Below, one piece after another: positions 8,109-17,905 of a stretch of 64,000 nucleotides of DNA. Origin of the DNA: Mycobacterium sherrisii. Lineage in GTDB: Bacteria; Actinomycetota; Actinomycetes; Mycobacteriales; Mycobacteriaceae. A program made the translations under genes and the position numbers. Within the stretch, counting starts at the first letter, position 1. Every line of letters begins with the position of its first letter. The stretch covers positions 1-64,000 of the forward strand of contig NZ_LQPT01000051.1 of assembly GCF_002102355.1 (NCBI RefSeq), given 5' to 3'. The notes under the pieces are model-generated. The model was not told the DNA's origin. It ran no database searches and worked only from the letters and a program-made list of their open reading frames with translations.

Positions 8109-9893
8109 ATGGGATTCCTCCAACCCGAACTGCCGCAAGTCGACATCGACGAGTGGAGCAAGCTGTCCCGCAGCGAAAAAATCCGGCCGATGGCTCGGCA
8201 CTGGGCGGAGGTCGGCTTCGGAACGCCGGTCGTGCTGCACCTGTTCTACGTCGGCAAGGTTCTGCTCTACATCCTGTTCGCCTGGGTGTTGGCCGTAGCG
8301 ACCACCCGCGGCCTGGCCTTCACCCACGTCACGTCGTGGTACTGCGAGCCGATCGTGCTCGAGAAGGTGGTGCTGTACACGATGCTGTTCGAGGTGGTCG
8401 GGCTGGGGTGCGGCTTCGGGCCGCTGAACAACCGGATCAGCCCGCCGCTGGGTTCGATCCTGTATTGGCTGCGGCCGGACACCATCCGGTTGCCGCCGTG
8501 GCCTAATCGCGTGCCGGGGACCAGGGGCACCGCCCGCACCCTGCTCGACTGCGCGCTCTACGGGCTGCTGCTGTTGTTGCTCTTCCTGACGCTGTTCGCC
8601 GACGGCACCGGCCCGGTGCCCGAGCTGGGGACCGAAGTCGGGTTGATCCCCACCTGGCGGATCGTGCTGATCCTGGTCGTGCTCGGGCTGCTCGGGTTGC
8701 GGGACAAGGTGATCTTCCTGGCCGCCCGGGGGGAGGTGTACGCGTCGCTGGCGGTGACGTTCCTGTTCGGCGGGGTCGACACGGTCATCGCGGCCAAGCT
8801 GGTGTTTCTGGTCATCTGGATTGGTGCGGCGACATCCAAACTGAATAAACACTTTCCGTTCGTGATGTCGACGATGATGTCCAACAACCCCGTCTTTCGC
8901 CCCCGGTTCATCAAGCGCCTGTTCTTCGAGAAGTTTCCCGACGATCTGCGGCCGGGACGGTTGTCGCGGTTGTTCGCCCATGTCAGCACCTTCGTCGAAA
9001 TGTGGGTGCCCATCGCGTTATTCGTCGCGCACGGAGGCTGGCCGACGGCGGTTGCCGCGACCCTCATGGTGATCTTCCACCTGGGCATCCTGACGGCCAT
9101 CCCGATGGGCGTGCCGCTGGAGTGGAACGTGTTCATGATCTTCGGGGTGTTCGCGCTGTTCGTCGGCCACGCGCACACCGGGCTGGCGGAGCTGAAACAC
9201 CCTGTGCCGGTGGCGATTTTCATCGCGTTCCTCGCCGGGATCGTGATTCTGGGCAACCTGTTTCCGCGCAAGATCTCGTTTCTGCCCGGCATGCGCTATT
9301 ACGCCGGCAACTGGGATACCTCGCTGTGGTGCATCAAGCCGTCCGCGGACAAAAAGATCAACCACAACATCGTCTCGATCGCCAGCATGCCCGCGGCGCA
9401 GCTGGAAAAGGTCTACGGCAAGGAACGCGCGCAGATCCCGATGTATCTCGGATATGCGTTCCGTGCCATGAACACGCACGGCCGGGCGCTGTTCACGCTG
9501 GCGCATCGGGCGATGGCCGGGCAGAACGAGGACGATTACGTCATCACCGACGGAGAGCGAATCTGCAGCACCGCCGTCGGATGGAACTTCGGTGACGGCC
9601 ACCTGCACAACGAGCAGCTGATCGCGGCGATGCAGCAGCGCTGCGGCTTTCTGCCGGGCGAGGTGCGGGTGGTGTTGCTCGACGCGCAACCGATCCACAA
9701 GCAGACCCAGACCTACCGGCTGGTGGACGCCGCGACGGGCGAATTCGAGCGCGGCGTCGTCAAGGTCGCCGACATGGTCACCCGGCAGCCGTGGGCCGAC
9801 GACGTGCCGGTCCAGGTGCTGTCCCAGCCCCAGCCCGAGCCCAAGCCCGAGGACGAGCCCGAGCCCCAGCCCGAGGACCAGCCGCGAGCGTAA
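8109..9893 (+). CDS. DUF3556 family multi-pass membrane protein
   Basis: An integral membrane protein of 594 residues, of unknown function, apparently the DUF3556 family conserved in mycobacteria (syntenic with Rv1132). Several hydrophobic segments are clear: VVLHLFYVGKVLLYILFAWV, LLDCALYGLLLLLLFLTLF, IVLILVVLGLLGL, SLAVTFLFGGVDTVIAAKLV, WVPIALFVAHGG, and VFMIFGVFALFVG followed by AIFIAFLAGIVILGNLF. A soluble C-terminal part follows and ends in a Pro/Glu repeat (QPQPEPKPEDEPEPQPEDQ). ATG at 8109 is the only sensible start, since the frame further upstream would cross the KstR-like operator. That operator suggests control with sterol or lipid catabolism. Confidence 0.8.
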   Translation: MGFLQPELPQVDIDEWSKLSRSEKIRPMARHWAEVGFGTPVVLHLFYVGKVLLYILFAWVLAVATTRGLAFTHVTSWYCEPIVLEKVVLYTMLFEVVGLGCGFGPLNNRISPPLGSILYWLRPDTIRLPPWPNRVPGTRGTARTLLDCALYGLLLLLLFLTLFADGTGPVPELGTEVGLIPTWRIVLILVVLGLLGLRDKVIFLAARGEVYASLAVTFLFGGVDTVIAAKLVFLVIWIGAATSKLNKHFPFVMSTMMSNNPVFRPRFIKRLFFEKFPDDLRPGRLSRLFAHVSTFVEMWVPIALFVAHGGWPTAVAATLMVIFHLGILTAIPMGVPLEWNVFMIFGVFALFVGHAHTGLAELKHPVPVAIFIAFLAGIVILGNLFPRKISFLPGMRYYAGNWDTSLWCIKPSADKKINHNIVSIASMPAAQLEKVYGKERAQIPMYLGYAFRAMNTHGRALFTLAHRAMAGQNEDDYVITDGERICSTAVGWNFGDGHLHNEQLIAAMQQRCGFLPGEVRVVLLDAQPIHKQTQTYRLVDAATGEFERGVVKVADMVTRQPWADDVPVQVLSQPQPEPKPEDEPEPQPEDQPRA

Positions 9894-9948
9894 CGCCAGC
9901 ACGGGGTAAGTCCGCCCGAATAAGACCTGGCGCTAGGCTCGGCGCAAC

Positions 9949-12228
9949 CTAGACCCCCGCGCGGACCTCCTGCGCCGCGGCGACCATGTTGTGCAGCGAC
10001 GCCGTCACCTCGTCGGTGTTGCGGGTCTTCAGCCCGCAGTCGGGGTTGACCCACAGCCGTTCGGCGGGCACCGCCCGCAGCGCGGCGCGCAACGAGTCGG
10101 CCATCTCCGCGGTGCTGGGCACCCGCGGGGAGTGAATGTCATAGACACCCGGACCCACGCTGTTGGCGAAGCCGACCGCGTTCAGATCGTCCAGCACCTC
10201 CATGTGCGAGCGGGCCGCCTCGATGGACGTCACATCGGCATCCAGGTCGGCAATCGCGCCGATCACCTCGCCGAATTCCGAGTAGCACAGGTGCGTGTGG
10301 ATTTGTGTGGCGTCCGCGACGCCGGAGGTGGCCAACCGGAAAGACCCGACGGCCCAACGCAAATACTTTTCCTGGTCGGCCCGACGCAGCGGTAGCAATT
10401 CGCGCAGCGCCGGCTCATCGACCTGGATGACCGCGATGCCGGCGGCCTCCAAATCCACCGTCTCGTCACGAATCGCCAGGGCCACCTGATGCGCGGTGTC
10501 CGCCAGGGGCTGGTCGTCGCGGACGAACGACCACGCCAAGATCGTCACCGGTCCGGTCAGCATGCCCTTCACCGGCTTGTCGGTCAGCGACTGCGCGTAC
10601 TGGGCCCACCGCACCGTCATCGGATGCGTGCGAATCACGTCGCCGTACAGCACCGGCGGGCGCACGCAACGGGTGCCGTAGGACTGCACCCAGCCGTTCT
10701 TGGTCGCGAAGAAGCCGTCCAACTGCTCGGCGAAGTACTGCACCATGTCGTTGCGTTCGGGTTCCCCGTGCACCAGCACGTCCAGGCCGAGCTCCTCTTG
10801 CAGCCTGACCACGTCGGCGATCTCCTGCTGCATCCTGCGGTCGTACTCGGTTTGGTCGATGTCGCCGGCGACCAGAGCGGCGCGGGCTTTGCGGATCTCG
10901 ACGGTTTGTGGGAAGGACCCGATGGTGGTGGTGGGCAGCGGCGGCAGGTGCAGTCGCTCGTCCTGGCTGGCGCGGCGCCGGGCCGCGTTGCCGCGGTGCG
11001 TGCCCGAGGCGAGGATGGTGCCGATGCGGGCCCGCAGCTCCTCGTTGTGCAGCCGCGGGTCCTTTCTGCGCGCGGCGACCGCCGCATTGGAGGCCGCGAT
11101 CTCGTCGGCCACCACCTCGCGGCCCTCGTACAGCGCCCGGGCCAGCGTCACCACCTCGCCGACCTTCTCCTGGCCGAACGCCAGCCAGCTGCGCAGCGCG
11201 TCGTCGAGCCCGGTCTCCGGCTGCAGCGAGTACGGCACATGCAGCGTCGAGCACGACGTCGACACCGCAACCGCGGCAACCGAATCCTGCAGTGCCGTCA
11301 GCTTTGTCAGCGCCGCCTGCAGATCGGTACGCCAGATGTTGCGCCCGTCGACGACACCGGCCACCAGCGTCTTGCCGGCGAGCTCGGGTATCCCCGCGAC
11401 CGCGGTCTGCGCTCCGTAGACCAGGTCGACACCGATCGCCTCGACGGGGGTGCGGGCCAGCGCCCCCAACGACTCGCCTGGATCGCCGAAGTAGGTGGCG
11501 ACGTAGATGGCGGGCCGGTTGTTCACCTTTCCCAGCGCGTTGTAGACGGCCTCGGCCAGCGCCGGCGCCTCGGGTGACATATCGGTGACCAGGGCCGGCT
11601 CGTCGATCTGCACCCACTGCGCACCGTTGTCGGCCAGCAGGCTCAGCAGCTCGGAATAGGTCCCCACCAGCTCCTGCAGGCGTTCGATCGGCGCGCCGCC
11701 CCCATGGACACTGTTGACTGCCTTGCTCAGCAACAGGAACGTGATCGGCCCGATCACGACCGGACGTGCCGGAATCCCAAGCCCCTGAGCCTCTTTCAGT
11801 TCGGAGAGCACCTTGTCGGGGTGCAACGCGAACTTCGTCGCCGGTTCGATCTCGGGAACGATGTAGTGGTAGTTGGTGTCGAACCATTTGGTCATTTCCA
11901 GCGGCGCGACGTCTTGGTTGCCGCGCGCGGCGGCAAAGTAGCGATCCAGATCGTCGGACACCTGCGCGGCCCGGGCCGGCAACGCGCCCAGCATGACCGC
12001 GGTGTCGAGTACCTGGTCGTAATAGGAGAATGTGTTGACCGGCACCGAGTCGAGGCCGGCGTCGGCCAGCCCCTTCCAGGTGTCGCGGCGCAGCGTCGCG
12101 GCCACGTTTTCCAGGTCGGCCCGACTGGTGCGTCCGGCCCAATACCCTTCGGTCGCGCGTTTGAGTTCGCGTTTCGGCCCAATGCGCGGGGAGCCGACGA
12201 CCGTGGCGGTGAATGCTTGAGCGGTCAC
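9949..12228 (-). CDS. metE: Cobalamin-independent methionine synthase MetE
   Basis: Transfers a methyl group from 5-methyltetrahydropteroyl-polyglutamate to homocysteine without B12. The 759-residue length is standard. The N-terminal half begins with [18 protein letters not shown]; the C-terminal catalytic half has the zinc ligands in [10 protein letters not shown] (His, Cys) and NPDCGLKTR (Cys). Translation starts at GTG 12228 after an AAGGA-type Shine-Dalgarno. The gene lies behind a cobalamin riboswitch, so it should be shut off when B12 is available and MetH can work. This arrangement is documented for mycobacterial metE. The 55-bp convergent gap to the DUF3556 gene has nothing notable. 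Confidence 0.95.
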   Translation of the reverse strand: MTAQAFTATVVGSPRIGPKRELKRATEGYWAGRTSRADLENVAATLRRDTWKGLADAGLDSVPVNTFSYYDQVLDTAVMLGALPARAAQVSDDLDRYFAAARGNQDVAPLEMTKWFDTNYHYIVPEIEPATKFALHPDKVLSELKEAQGLGIPARPVVIGPITFLLLSKAVNSVHGGGAPIERLQELVGTYSELLSLLADNGAQWVQIDEPALVTDMSPEAPALAEAVYNALGKVNNRPAIYVATYFGDPGESLGALARTPVEAIGVDLVYGAQTAVAGIPELAGKTLVAGVVDGRNIWRTDLQAALTKLTALQDSVAAVAVSTSCSTLHVPYSLQPETGLDDALRSWLAFGQEKVGEVVTLARALYEGREVVADEIAASNAAVAARRKDPRLHNEELRARIGTILASGTHRGNAARRRASQDERLHLPPLPTTTIGSFPQTVEIRKARAALVAGDIDQTEYDRRMQQEIADVVRLQEELGLDVLVHGEPERNDMVQYFAEQLDGFFATKNGWVQSYGTRCVRPPVLYGDVIRTHPMTVRWAQYAQSLTDKPVKGMLTGPVTILAWSFVRDDQPLADTAHQVALAIRDETVDLEAAGIAVIQVDEPALRELLPLRRADQEKYLRWAVGSFRLATSGVADATQIHTHLCYSEFGEVIGAIADLDADVTSIEAARSHMEVLDDLNAVGFANSVGPGVYDIHSPRVPSTAEMADSLRAALRAVPAERLWVNPDCGLKTRNTDEVTASLHNMVAAAQEVRAGV

Positions 12229-12367
12229 GATATTCGTCCTTCGATCGGCGTGGTGGTCACCGCCGGCGGACGTGCAGCTGATCCGGTAGCGGAACGCACC
12301 CTATCTTCGCAGAGGTACTAACCCGCCAACCGATGCAGCAAACGCCCATTCCTCGAGGCGATGAGCC

Positions 12368-12388
12368 GCCGGGCGCGGCGCGCCCGGC
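12368..12388 (-). promoter_or_regulatory. GC-rich hairpin directly after the riboswitch
   Basis: Nine-base arms GCCGGGCGC and GCGCCCGGC flank a 3-base loop two bases downstream of the riboswitch's last conserved block. No U-tract follows. It could be the expression platform (a terminator or Rho-related structure) deciding metE read-through. Confidence 0.45.
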
Positions 12389-12390
12389 AC

Positions 12391-12550
12391 AACTGGCAGG
12401 TCTCCGGACTCGCAGGCGCGCACCCGTGGTGCTCCTACTGGCCGTCGCTTCCCAGTCATCCTGACCAGTGCGTGTGACGGCGGTCGTTCCTGCATACCGT
12501 TGCGGGACAGTCCCGGATTCTCACCGGGTTCCCTCTCACGAAGCTTGACT
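12391..12550 (-). promoter_or_regulatory. Cobalamin (B12) riboswitch controlling metE
   Basis: Read on the minus strand, the leader contains the ordered conserved blocks of the adenosylcobalamin riboswitch: GGGAAcCCGGTGaGAATCCGGG, then GACTGTCCCGCAACGG, then GTCAGGATGACTGGGAAGCG with CGGCCAGTAGG, and finally GAGTCCGGAGACCTGCC at the 3' end. The metE start is about 160 bases downstream. Binding of cobalamin should switch metE off. Boundaries are approximate by 10 bases. The remainder of 12229-12620 is leader and promoter DNA with no gene. Confidence 0.95.
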
Positions 12551-12620
12551 AGCGCTCGCTTCGCTCGATGCCCACGCCGCGGGTGCGGCGCGTGCAGACC
12601 AGCTGCGAGATGCAGCTTAG

Positions 12621-13262
12621 TCAGCCCGCCAGCGCCTGCGCGATCGGGATGTCGCCGTTGTTGAATTCGATGGTCCGCCGGATCGTCGTGTCGTCGGCCA
12701 GCGCGGCGGCGGCAACCAGCGCGACATCGGCGCGGGACACCTCACCCTTACCTTCGCTGAGCGTGATCTTGCCCGTCGGCGGTTGCAGCGTCAGCCGGCC
12801 GGGACCCAAAATCGTCCAGTCCAGGTTGCTGTCGCGCAGGTGAGCGTCGGCTGCGGCCTTGGCCTCGGCGTAGGGGAAGAACGAATTCTCTTGCGGTACG
12901 CCATGATCCAGGCCGGCACCGAAGTAGGACACCATGACAAACCGCGGGACGCCCGCCTGGGCGGCGGCATCGATCACCCGGATCGCGGCGTCCCGGTCGA
13001 CGGCGTAGGTGCGCGCCGGGTTGCCGCCACCGGCGCCGGCCGAGAAGACAACCGCGTCGTGCCCGGCCACCAGGTCGGCCAGCGCGTCGGTGTCCAGCCG
13101 CTCGATGTCACCCACCACCGGTTGCGCACCGGTGACGGCGACGTCGTCGGAGTGGTCGGGATTGCGGAAGACCGAGGTCACCTGGTCGTCACGCTCGGTC
13201 AGGATGCGGGCCAGCTGCAGTGCGACCTTGCCGTGCCCGCCGAAGATGACAATGCGTGCCAT
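12621..13262 (-). CDS. NAD(P)H-binding SDR-like (NmrA/YwnB type) protein
   Basis: A 213-residue Rossmann-fold protein starting MARIVIFGGHGKVALQLARIL, with the atypical-SDR nucleotide motif GGHGKVA. Family members are NAD(P)H-dependent reductases or redox-sensing regulators. The centre has VVFSAGAGGG and VMVSYFGA; PYAEAKAAAD resembles the YxxxK motif of the family. No substrate can be named. The gene is the last of a same-strand run with the TetR regulator (28-bp gap). Upstream toward 12.6 kb is the metE leader. Confidence 0.75.
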   Translation of the reverse strand: MARIVIFGGHGKVALQLARILTERDDQVTSVFRNPDHSDDVAVTGAQPVVGDIERLDTDALADLVAGHDAVVFSAGAGGGNPARTYAVDRDAAIRVIDAAAQAGVPRFVMVSYFGAGLDHGVPQENSFFPYAEAKAAADAHLRDSNLDWTILGPGRLTLQPPTGKITLSEGKGEVSRADVALVAAAALADDTTIRRTIEFNNGDIPIAQALAG

Positions 13263-13290
13263 GCCACCGACGTTACGCGGCCCGGGCAGC

Positions 13291-13851
13291 TCAACTAGCG
13301 CGCAGGCCGTCGATGGCGAGCTCCATAATTCGTTTGGCTTGCCGCTTCCCCTCGGTGCCTTCGGCCAGCCGCCACAGAAAGCTCATCAGCAGCAGGACAT
13401 CAGCGGGGTCGAGATCCGGCCGCAGCGAGCCGTCGGTCTTGCAGGCATCGAGCAGCTGACCGACCGCGGTGACGACGGGTGCGTATGTTTCGTCGATCGC
13501 ATGCTGTAGTGCCGCACTGTTGAGGGCGTCGCCCAGACCGTGTTTGAGGCGGACATAGTCGGCGAGTTTGAGGAACCACACGCGGAACGCTTCTAATGGC
13601 GCGCGGGTCTGCAGCAGTTTGGGGACCGATCCCACGAGTCGCTGGACGTCGTGCCGGTATACCGCGAGGACCAACGCTTCGCGGGTGGGGAAGTGGCGGT
13701 AAAGGGTTCCCGCACCGACGCCTGCGCGTTTGGCGATCTCGTTGAGCGAGGTCGCTCCCGACTCGGTGAAGGCGTCGTGCGCCACTTGAATGATGTGCTC
13801 TCGGTTACGCAGGGCGTCGGCGCGGATGCGCGTGTCGGCCTCGTCCGCCAC
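13291..13851 (-). CDS. TetR family transcriptional regulator
   Basis: A one-component repressor of 186 residues. The N-terminal helix-turn-helix is standard: NREHIIQVAHDAFTESGATSLNEIAKRAGVGAGTLYRHFPTREAL. The rest is a helical ligand-binding domain with no recognisable specificity. GTG at 13851 is preferred because AGGAGG lies nine bases upstream; an in-frame ATG at 13917 would place 22 low-complexity residues before the domain. It sits in a same-strand series with the aldo/keto reductase and the broken trpB2-like gene. Its target may be the paired CGGAGA/TCTCCG operators upstream of the reductase, which is inference from proximity. Confidence 0.85.
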   Translation of the reverse strand: MADEADTRIRADALRNREHIIQVAHDAFTESGATSLNEIAKRAGVGAGTLYRHFPTREALVLAVYRHDVQRLVGSVPKLLQTRAPLEAFRVWFLKLADYVRLKHGLGDALNSAALQHAIDETYAPVVTAVGQLLDACKTDGSLRPDLDPADVLLLMSFLWRLAEGTEGKRQAKRIMELAIDGLRAS

Positions 13852-13953
13852 GGGTCGGCACCTCCTCTGCTCACCGGAAGTCGCTGCGCTGCCGTGTCGA
13901 GCATAAGTGGAGACCATTCCGGTTCGACCGTCATGCTTGCCGGCGGCGTGCCA

Positions 13954-15251
13954 TCATTCGTCGGGCAGACGGTCGTGAAAGTAGTCGTCGTAGGCGGCCA
14001 AGTCGAGTAGGCCATGGCCGGAATAGTTGAACAGGATGAGGGTCTGCTGCTGCGTACGTCGCGCGGCCAGCGCGGTGTCGATTACGCCCCGAATAGCATG
14101 CGCGGTCTCTGGTGCCGGGATCATGCCTTCGGCGCGTGCGAACCGCACGGCCGCCTCGAGGACGGAGGCTTGCGGGTAGGCAACCGCTTCAATCCAATGG
14201 TGTTGCACAAGATTGGACACGATTGGCGCGGCACCGTGGTAGCGCAAGCCTCCGGCGTGGGTGGCCGGCGGAATGAAGTCACGTCCGATCGTGTACATCC
14301 ACAGTCGCGGCGTGAGACCGGCGATGTCACCGGAGTCGTAGCGCAACATGCCTTCTGTCAGCGACGGACAGGACTGCGGTTCGACCGCTATTAGGCGAGG
14401 CCTGTTCGCTTCGCGCGCGTGCGGTTGCAGAAACGGTAGGGCGAGGCCGGCGAAATTCGAACCCCCGCCGCACGCCGCGATGATGACATCCGGATCCGTC
14501 TCACCCGCGAGCTGCAGTTGCTGCTTGGCCTCCAGCCCAATGACCGTCTGGTGCAACAGCACGTGGTTCAGCACGGATCCGAGCGCATAGTGCGTATCCG
14601 AATGTAGTAACGCCTCTTCGACGGCTTCACTGATCGCGATCCCCAGGGAACCGGGGCTGTCCGGATGCTCTTGCCTGACCGCGCGTCCTGCGTCCTTGGT
14701 TGCCGACGGACTTGCAATCACCTCGGCGCCCCATGTCTCCATCAGGATGCGGCGGTACGGCTTCTGCCGGTGTGATGCGGCGACCATGAAGACGTACAAT
14801 CCAAGCCGAGCATTTGGCACGCCATCGACAGGGCGCTGCCCCACTGCCCGGCACCGGTCTCGGTGGTGATCTGCCGAATGCCTTCCGCCTTGTTGTAGTA
14901 GGCCTGGGCGACGGCAGTATTCGACTTGTGCGAGCCGGTGGGCGATACCGACTCGTCCTTGAAGTAGATCCGGGCCGGCGTGTCCAGACACCGTTCGAGG
15001 TGTCTGGCTCGCACCAATGGTGTTGGACGCCATAGCCTTAAGATGTCGAGTACCGGACCCGGTATGTCTATCCAGCTTTCGGCGGACATCTCTTGGTCGA
15101 TCAGGGCGGCGGGAAACAACTCAGCGAGATCCGCGGGGTCGACTTCACGTTCGAGGATCGGATGCCGCGGTGCTGCGAGCGGCGCAGGCAGGCAGGGCAG
15201 GACATTGAACCATGCGGAGGGCATCTGTTCAGGTTTCAACACATAACGCAA
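13954..15251 (-). pseudogene. TrpB2-type tryptophan synthase beta chain-like gene, frameshifted
   Basis: Two overlapping frames together make one PLP enzyme of the TrpB2 type. The upstream part starts at TTG 15251 behind GAGGAG and gives [30 protein letters not shown], the PLP-lysine motif [11 protein letters not shown], and [22 protein letters not shown]. The downstream frame continues with [30 protein letters not shown] and the phosphate-binding [15 protein letters not shown]. The switch is near 14793: restoring one base after ACG gives C-T-V-F-M-V, the family sequence. All catalytic motifs survive, so this is a recent inactivation or a sequencing error. TrpB2 enzymes use serine and indole, often without TrpA. 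Confidence 0.8.
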
Positions 15252-15456
15252 CGAGTTGTCTCCTCTCGAGTGAATGCGTGAGAGCGCAGCTGGTCGGGGC
15301 TTGGAATCACTCGACGGATCACCAACCGGACCGAACGTATTCCGCAACGTGGTGCGGACCGGTCTCGACGCCGGGCCGTTAACCAACGTGAGCTGCGCGG
15401 CGTGTCGGGTGCGTAGTTTCCCTGTCCGGTGCCGTGGTTCGGACGGTTGCGAATCG

Positions 15457-16506
15457 TCAACCGGCTACCGATAACTGGGGTATTCGCGCGATAATCTGTT
15501 GCAGCTGCGCATCATCCGAAATGCCCTGGAAGTCGTAACGTGGCGTGTACGCGGCTTCCAGCGCCTGCACTTCGGTGTCGGTGAGGCCGATCTCGAGGGA
15601 GGCGACAGCCTGGTCGATTTGCCCGACGCTGCTTGCTCCGACAATGGGTGCTGTCACAACGGGTTTGCTGTGCAGCCAGGCGAGTGCCACTTGGGCCCGG
15701 CTTACACCACGCGCCGCGGCAACCGCGCCGACCGCGTCGATGATGGCTTTGTCGGACGACTCGTCGGCCGTGCGATAGAGCATGTCGGCGAATCCGTCAT
15801 TGGACGATCGCGGGGTGGCCTTGGCGTCTTCCCAGGATCGCCCCAGCCTGCCGCGCGCCAACGGACTCCAGACAATCGTCCCGACGCCCTCATCGAGGCA
15901 CAGCGGGATCATCTCCCGTTCCTCCTCGCGAGCGAGCAGATTGTAGTGATCCTGCATCGAGATAAATCTCGCCCAGTTGTGGGTGTGCTGCAGATGAAGA
16001 GCCTTGGCGAACTCCCAGGCCGGCATGGACGAGCCGCCGAGGTAGCGAACCTTGCCGACCTTCACCAGGTCGTGAAGTGCTTCGAGAGTCTCCTCCAATG
16101 GGGTGGCGTGATCGTTGCGGTGTATCTGGTAAAGATCGACGTAGTCGGTGCCGAGCCGGCGTAGCGAATGATCGATCTCGGTCATAATCGCCTTGCGGCT
16201 CAACCCCTTCCCATTCGGTCCCGGGCGCATCGGGTGCCGCAGTTTCGTCGCGATCACCACCTCGTCACGGTCGGCGAAATCGTGCAGGGCGCGTCCGAGA
16301 ATTTCTTCGCTGCTGCCGTGCGAGTACATGTTCGCGGTGTCGAAGAAGTTGATTCCGGATTCGAGGGCATGTCTGATCAGTGGACGAGATTGGTCTTCGG
16401 GCAACGACCAGATGGGGTGGCCACGGTGAGGATCGCCGTAAGTCATGGCACCAATCGCGATGGGGGACACATCCAGCCCGGAACTGCCCAATTTGCGGTA
16501 TTGCAT
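15457..16506 (-). CDS. Aldo/keto reductase
   Basis: A 349-residue NADPH-dependent carbonyl reductase with the AKR (beta/alpha)8 barrel. The tetrad is visible: Asp and Tyr in FFDTANMYSHG, Lys in VIATKLRH, His in LYQIHRND. The N-terminus is MQYRKLGSSGLDVSPIAIGAM, a typical AKR start, and the coenzyme end has APIVGASSVGQIDQA. Closest general type is the YghZ/potassium-channel-beta-like AKR group; the substrate is unknown. Two palindromic operators lie 27-75 bp upstream of the ATG at 16506. Downstream the trpB2-like pseudogene begins after 205 bp (15252-15456) that hold no gene. Confidence 0.85.
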   Translation of the reverse strand: MQYRKLGSSGLDVSPIAIGAMTYGDPHRGHPIWSLPEDQSRPLIRHALESGINFFDTANMYSHGSSEEILGRALHDFADRDEVVIATKLRHPMRPGPNGKGLSRKAIMTEIDHSLRRLGTDYVDLYQIHRNDHATPLEETLEALHDLVKVGKVRYLGGSSMPAWEFAKALHLQHTHNWARFISMQDHYNLLAREEEREMIPLCLDEGVGTIVWSPLARGRLGRSWEDAKATPRSSNDGFADMLYRTADESSDKAIIDAVGAVAAARGVSRAQVALAWLHSKPVVTAPIVGASSVGQIDQAVASLEIGLTDTEVQALEAAYTPRYDFQGISDDAQLQQIIARIPQLSVAG

Positions 16507-16532
16507 AGTCCAGTTCCTCCCGATTGCATTAG

Positions 16533-16581
16533 CGGAGAGTTCTCCGAATCGTTTGGAGGCAAGTTACCGGAGAATTCTCCG
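16533..16581. promoter_or_regulatory. Paired palindromic operators CGGAGA-NN-TCTCCG
   Basis: CGGAGAGTTCTCCG at 16533-16546 and CGGAGAATTCTCCG at 16568-16581 have identical 6-base arms and centres 35 bp apart. They lie just upstream of the aldo/keto reductase, in its promoter region. Two copies of such a palindrome suggest cooperative binding by a dimeric repressor such as a TetR protein. Confidence 0.7.
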
Positions 16582-16639
16582 ATTATCAAGGCGGGGGTGG
16601 GTTGGTGGGTACTGCACGTGTGGCATCGGTGCCGGCCTC

Positions 16640-17005
16640 ATGTCCGATTCAGCGGACCTCACGGCGGCGGTCGCCGGTATCAAACTGTGCCGCGACATCG
16701 GCAATTCCGCCGCCCTTCACCCCTTTCGCGAGCGGGAAGTCATGCCGGGCAATCTCGACGACGCCGAAATGCGGTGCTACATCCGCAACGACGTCACGAC
16801 GTACCACCACCAGACGGGCACGGCGAAGATGGGCGTTGACACCACGTCGGTGGTCGACGGATCGCTCAAAGTCTATGGGGTACAGGGCCTTCGGATCGCC
16901 GACGGCTCGATCATGCCGCGGGTCACCACGGGAAACACCATGGCCCCGTGTGTGGTTATCGGAGAGCGCGCCGGCCGGATACTGCGCCACGAGCACGCCC
17001 TCTAA
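16640..17005 (+). pseudogene. GMC oxidoreductase, C-terminal remnant
   Basis: About 121 residues match only the C-terminal substrate/FAD domain of GMC (glucose-methanol-choline) oxidoreductases: DLTAAVAGIKLCRDIGNS, the active-site TYHHQTGTAKMG, and GLRIADGSIMPRVTTGNTMAP. Full members have more than 500 residues; the FAD-binding N-terminal 400 or so are missing. Upstream DNA is the aldo/keto reductase operator region, so the loss is at the DNA level. The frame is open into the operator region but the homology starts near the ATG at 16640. It is convergent with the SDR at 17035. A translated fragment could not bind FAD and is unlikely to be an enzyme. Confidence 0.75.
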
Positions 17006-17034
17006 GGGCAGGGATTCGGACCTTTGCCGGCGAC

Positions 17035-17877
17035 CTAGAGCTTCACCTTGCCCATGATGATGTCGATGATCGGCTTTCCCGGCGGGTAGGCGTTGGTGAC
17101 CGACGCCATCGTGTGGCCGTAGTCGACCAGCAGCGTGATCCCGTTGATGCCGAAGGCGGCGGCGCTGTTGAGGAACGCCATCACGTCGCCCATCTGCTCC
17201 GGCGTGTGCACCTTGGAGCCGGTCTCGTCGCGATAGTCCTGGGCGAAGGTCAGCCACAGGTCGGCGTTGGACTGGGCCAGCGGGGTGTCGGTGGGACCCG
17301 GGCAGATCGCGTTGATCCGGACGCCCCTCTTGAGCAGGGGATAGCCCTGGGTTGCCACGTAGGCGTTGACGACCTTCTTGGAGAAGCCGTAGTGGATGAT
17401 GCCTTCGGCCTCGTGCGCCTTGACCCATTCCTGGGCCGACGCGAAGTCCGGCGTAGCCAGGAATTCGTTCAGCAAGTCGAGGTCGTTCTCCCAGCCCATA
17501 CCGGCGACCGAGGAGATGAAACAGATCGCCGATCCCGAGGGCAGCTGATTCTTCTCCAAAAGTCGCTCGATCAGGTGCCGGTGGCCGAGGAAGTTGATCG
17601 CCATCAGGTCGGTGGTGCCGTCGGCGATGCCGGCCGCCGAGAACACGGCGTGTACCGGACCGCCCAGCTGCTCGATGGCCGCGTCGATCGATGCGGTGTC
17701 GCGCAGGTCGACCTGAATTGCTTTGGCGACGTCATAGGTCACCGGCGCGTAGTCCATCACGATGACTTCGGCGCCGAGCTCGGCCGCCGACTTGGCCGCG
17801 GCGGCGCCCATGCCTGTCGCGCCACCGACGACGACAGCGCGCTTGCCGTCGTAACGCAACCGATCGACAACGGTCAT
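17035..17877 (-). CDS. Short-chain dehydrogenase/reductase
   Basis: A classical-type SDR of 280 residues. Nucleotide binding is VVVGGATGMGAAAAKSAAE; the catalytic residues are Ser in CFISSVAGM and Tyr/Lys in HYGFSKK; INAICPGPTDTPLAQ follows as usual. The larger insert between Ser and Tyr and the IHYGFSKK form resemble 3-alpha-hydroxysteroid dehydrogenase-like SDRs, which would fit the acyl-CoA dehydrogenases upstream, but the substrate is not proven. The ATG at 17877 follows AAGGGGA. A 14-bp palindrome lies 29 bases upstream. Confidence 0.85.
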   Translation of the reverse strand: MTVVDRLRYDGKRAVVVGGATGMGAAAAKSAAELGAEVIVMDYAPVTYDVAKAIQVDLRDTASIDAAIEQLGGPVHAVFSAAGIADGTTDLMAINFLGHRHLIERLLEKNQLPSGSAICFISSVAGMGWENDLDLLNEFLATPDFASAQEWVKAHEAEGIIHYGFSKKVVNAYVATQGYPLLKRGVRINAICPGPTDTPLAQSNADLWLTFAQDYRDETGSKVHTPEQMGDVMAFLNSAAAFGINGITLLVDYGHTMASVTNAYPPGKPIIDIIMGKVKL

Positions 17878-17905
17878 GGAAATCCCCTTCTCGGATAATG
17901 CTAAC

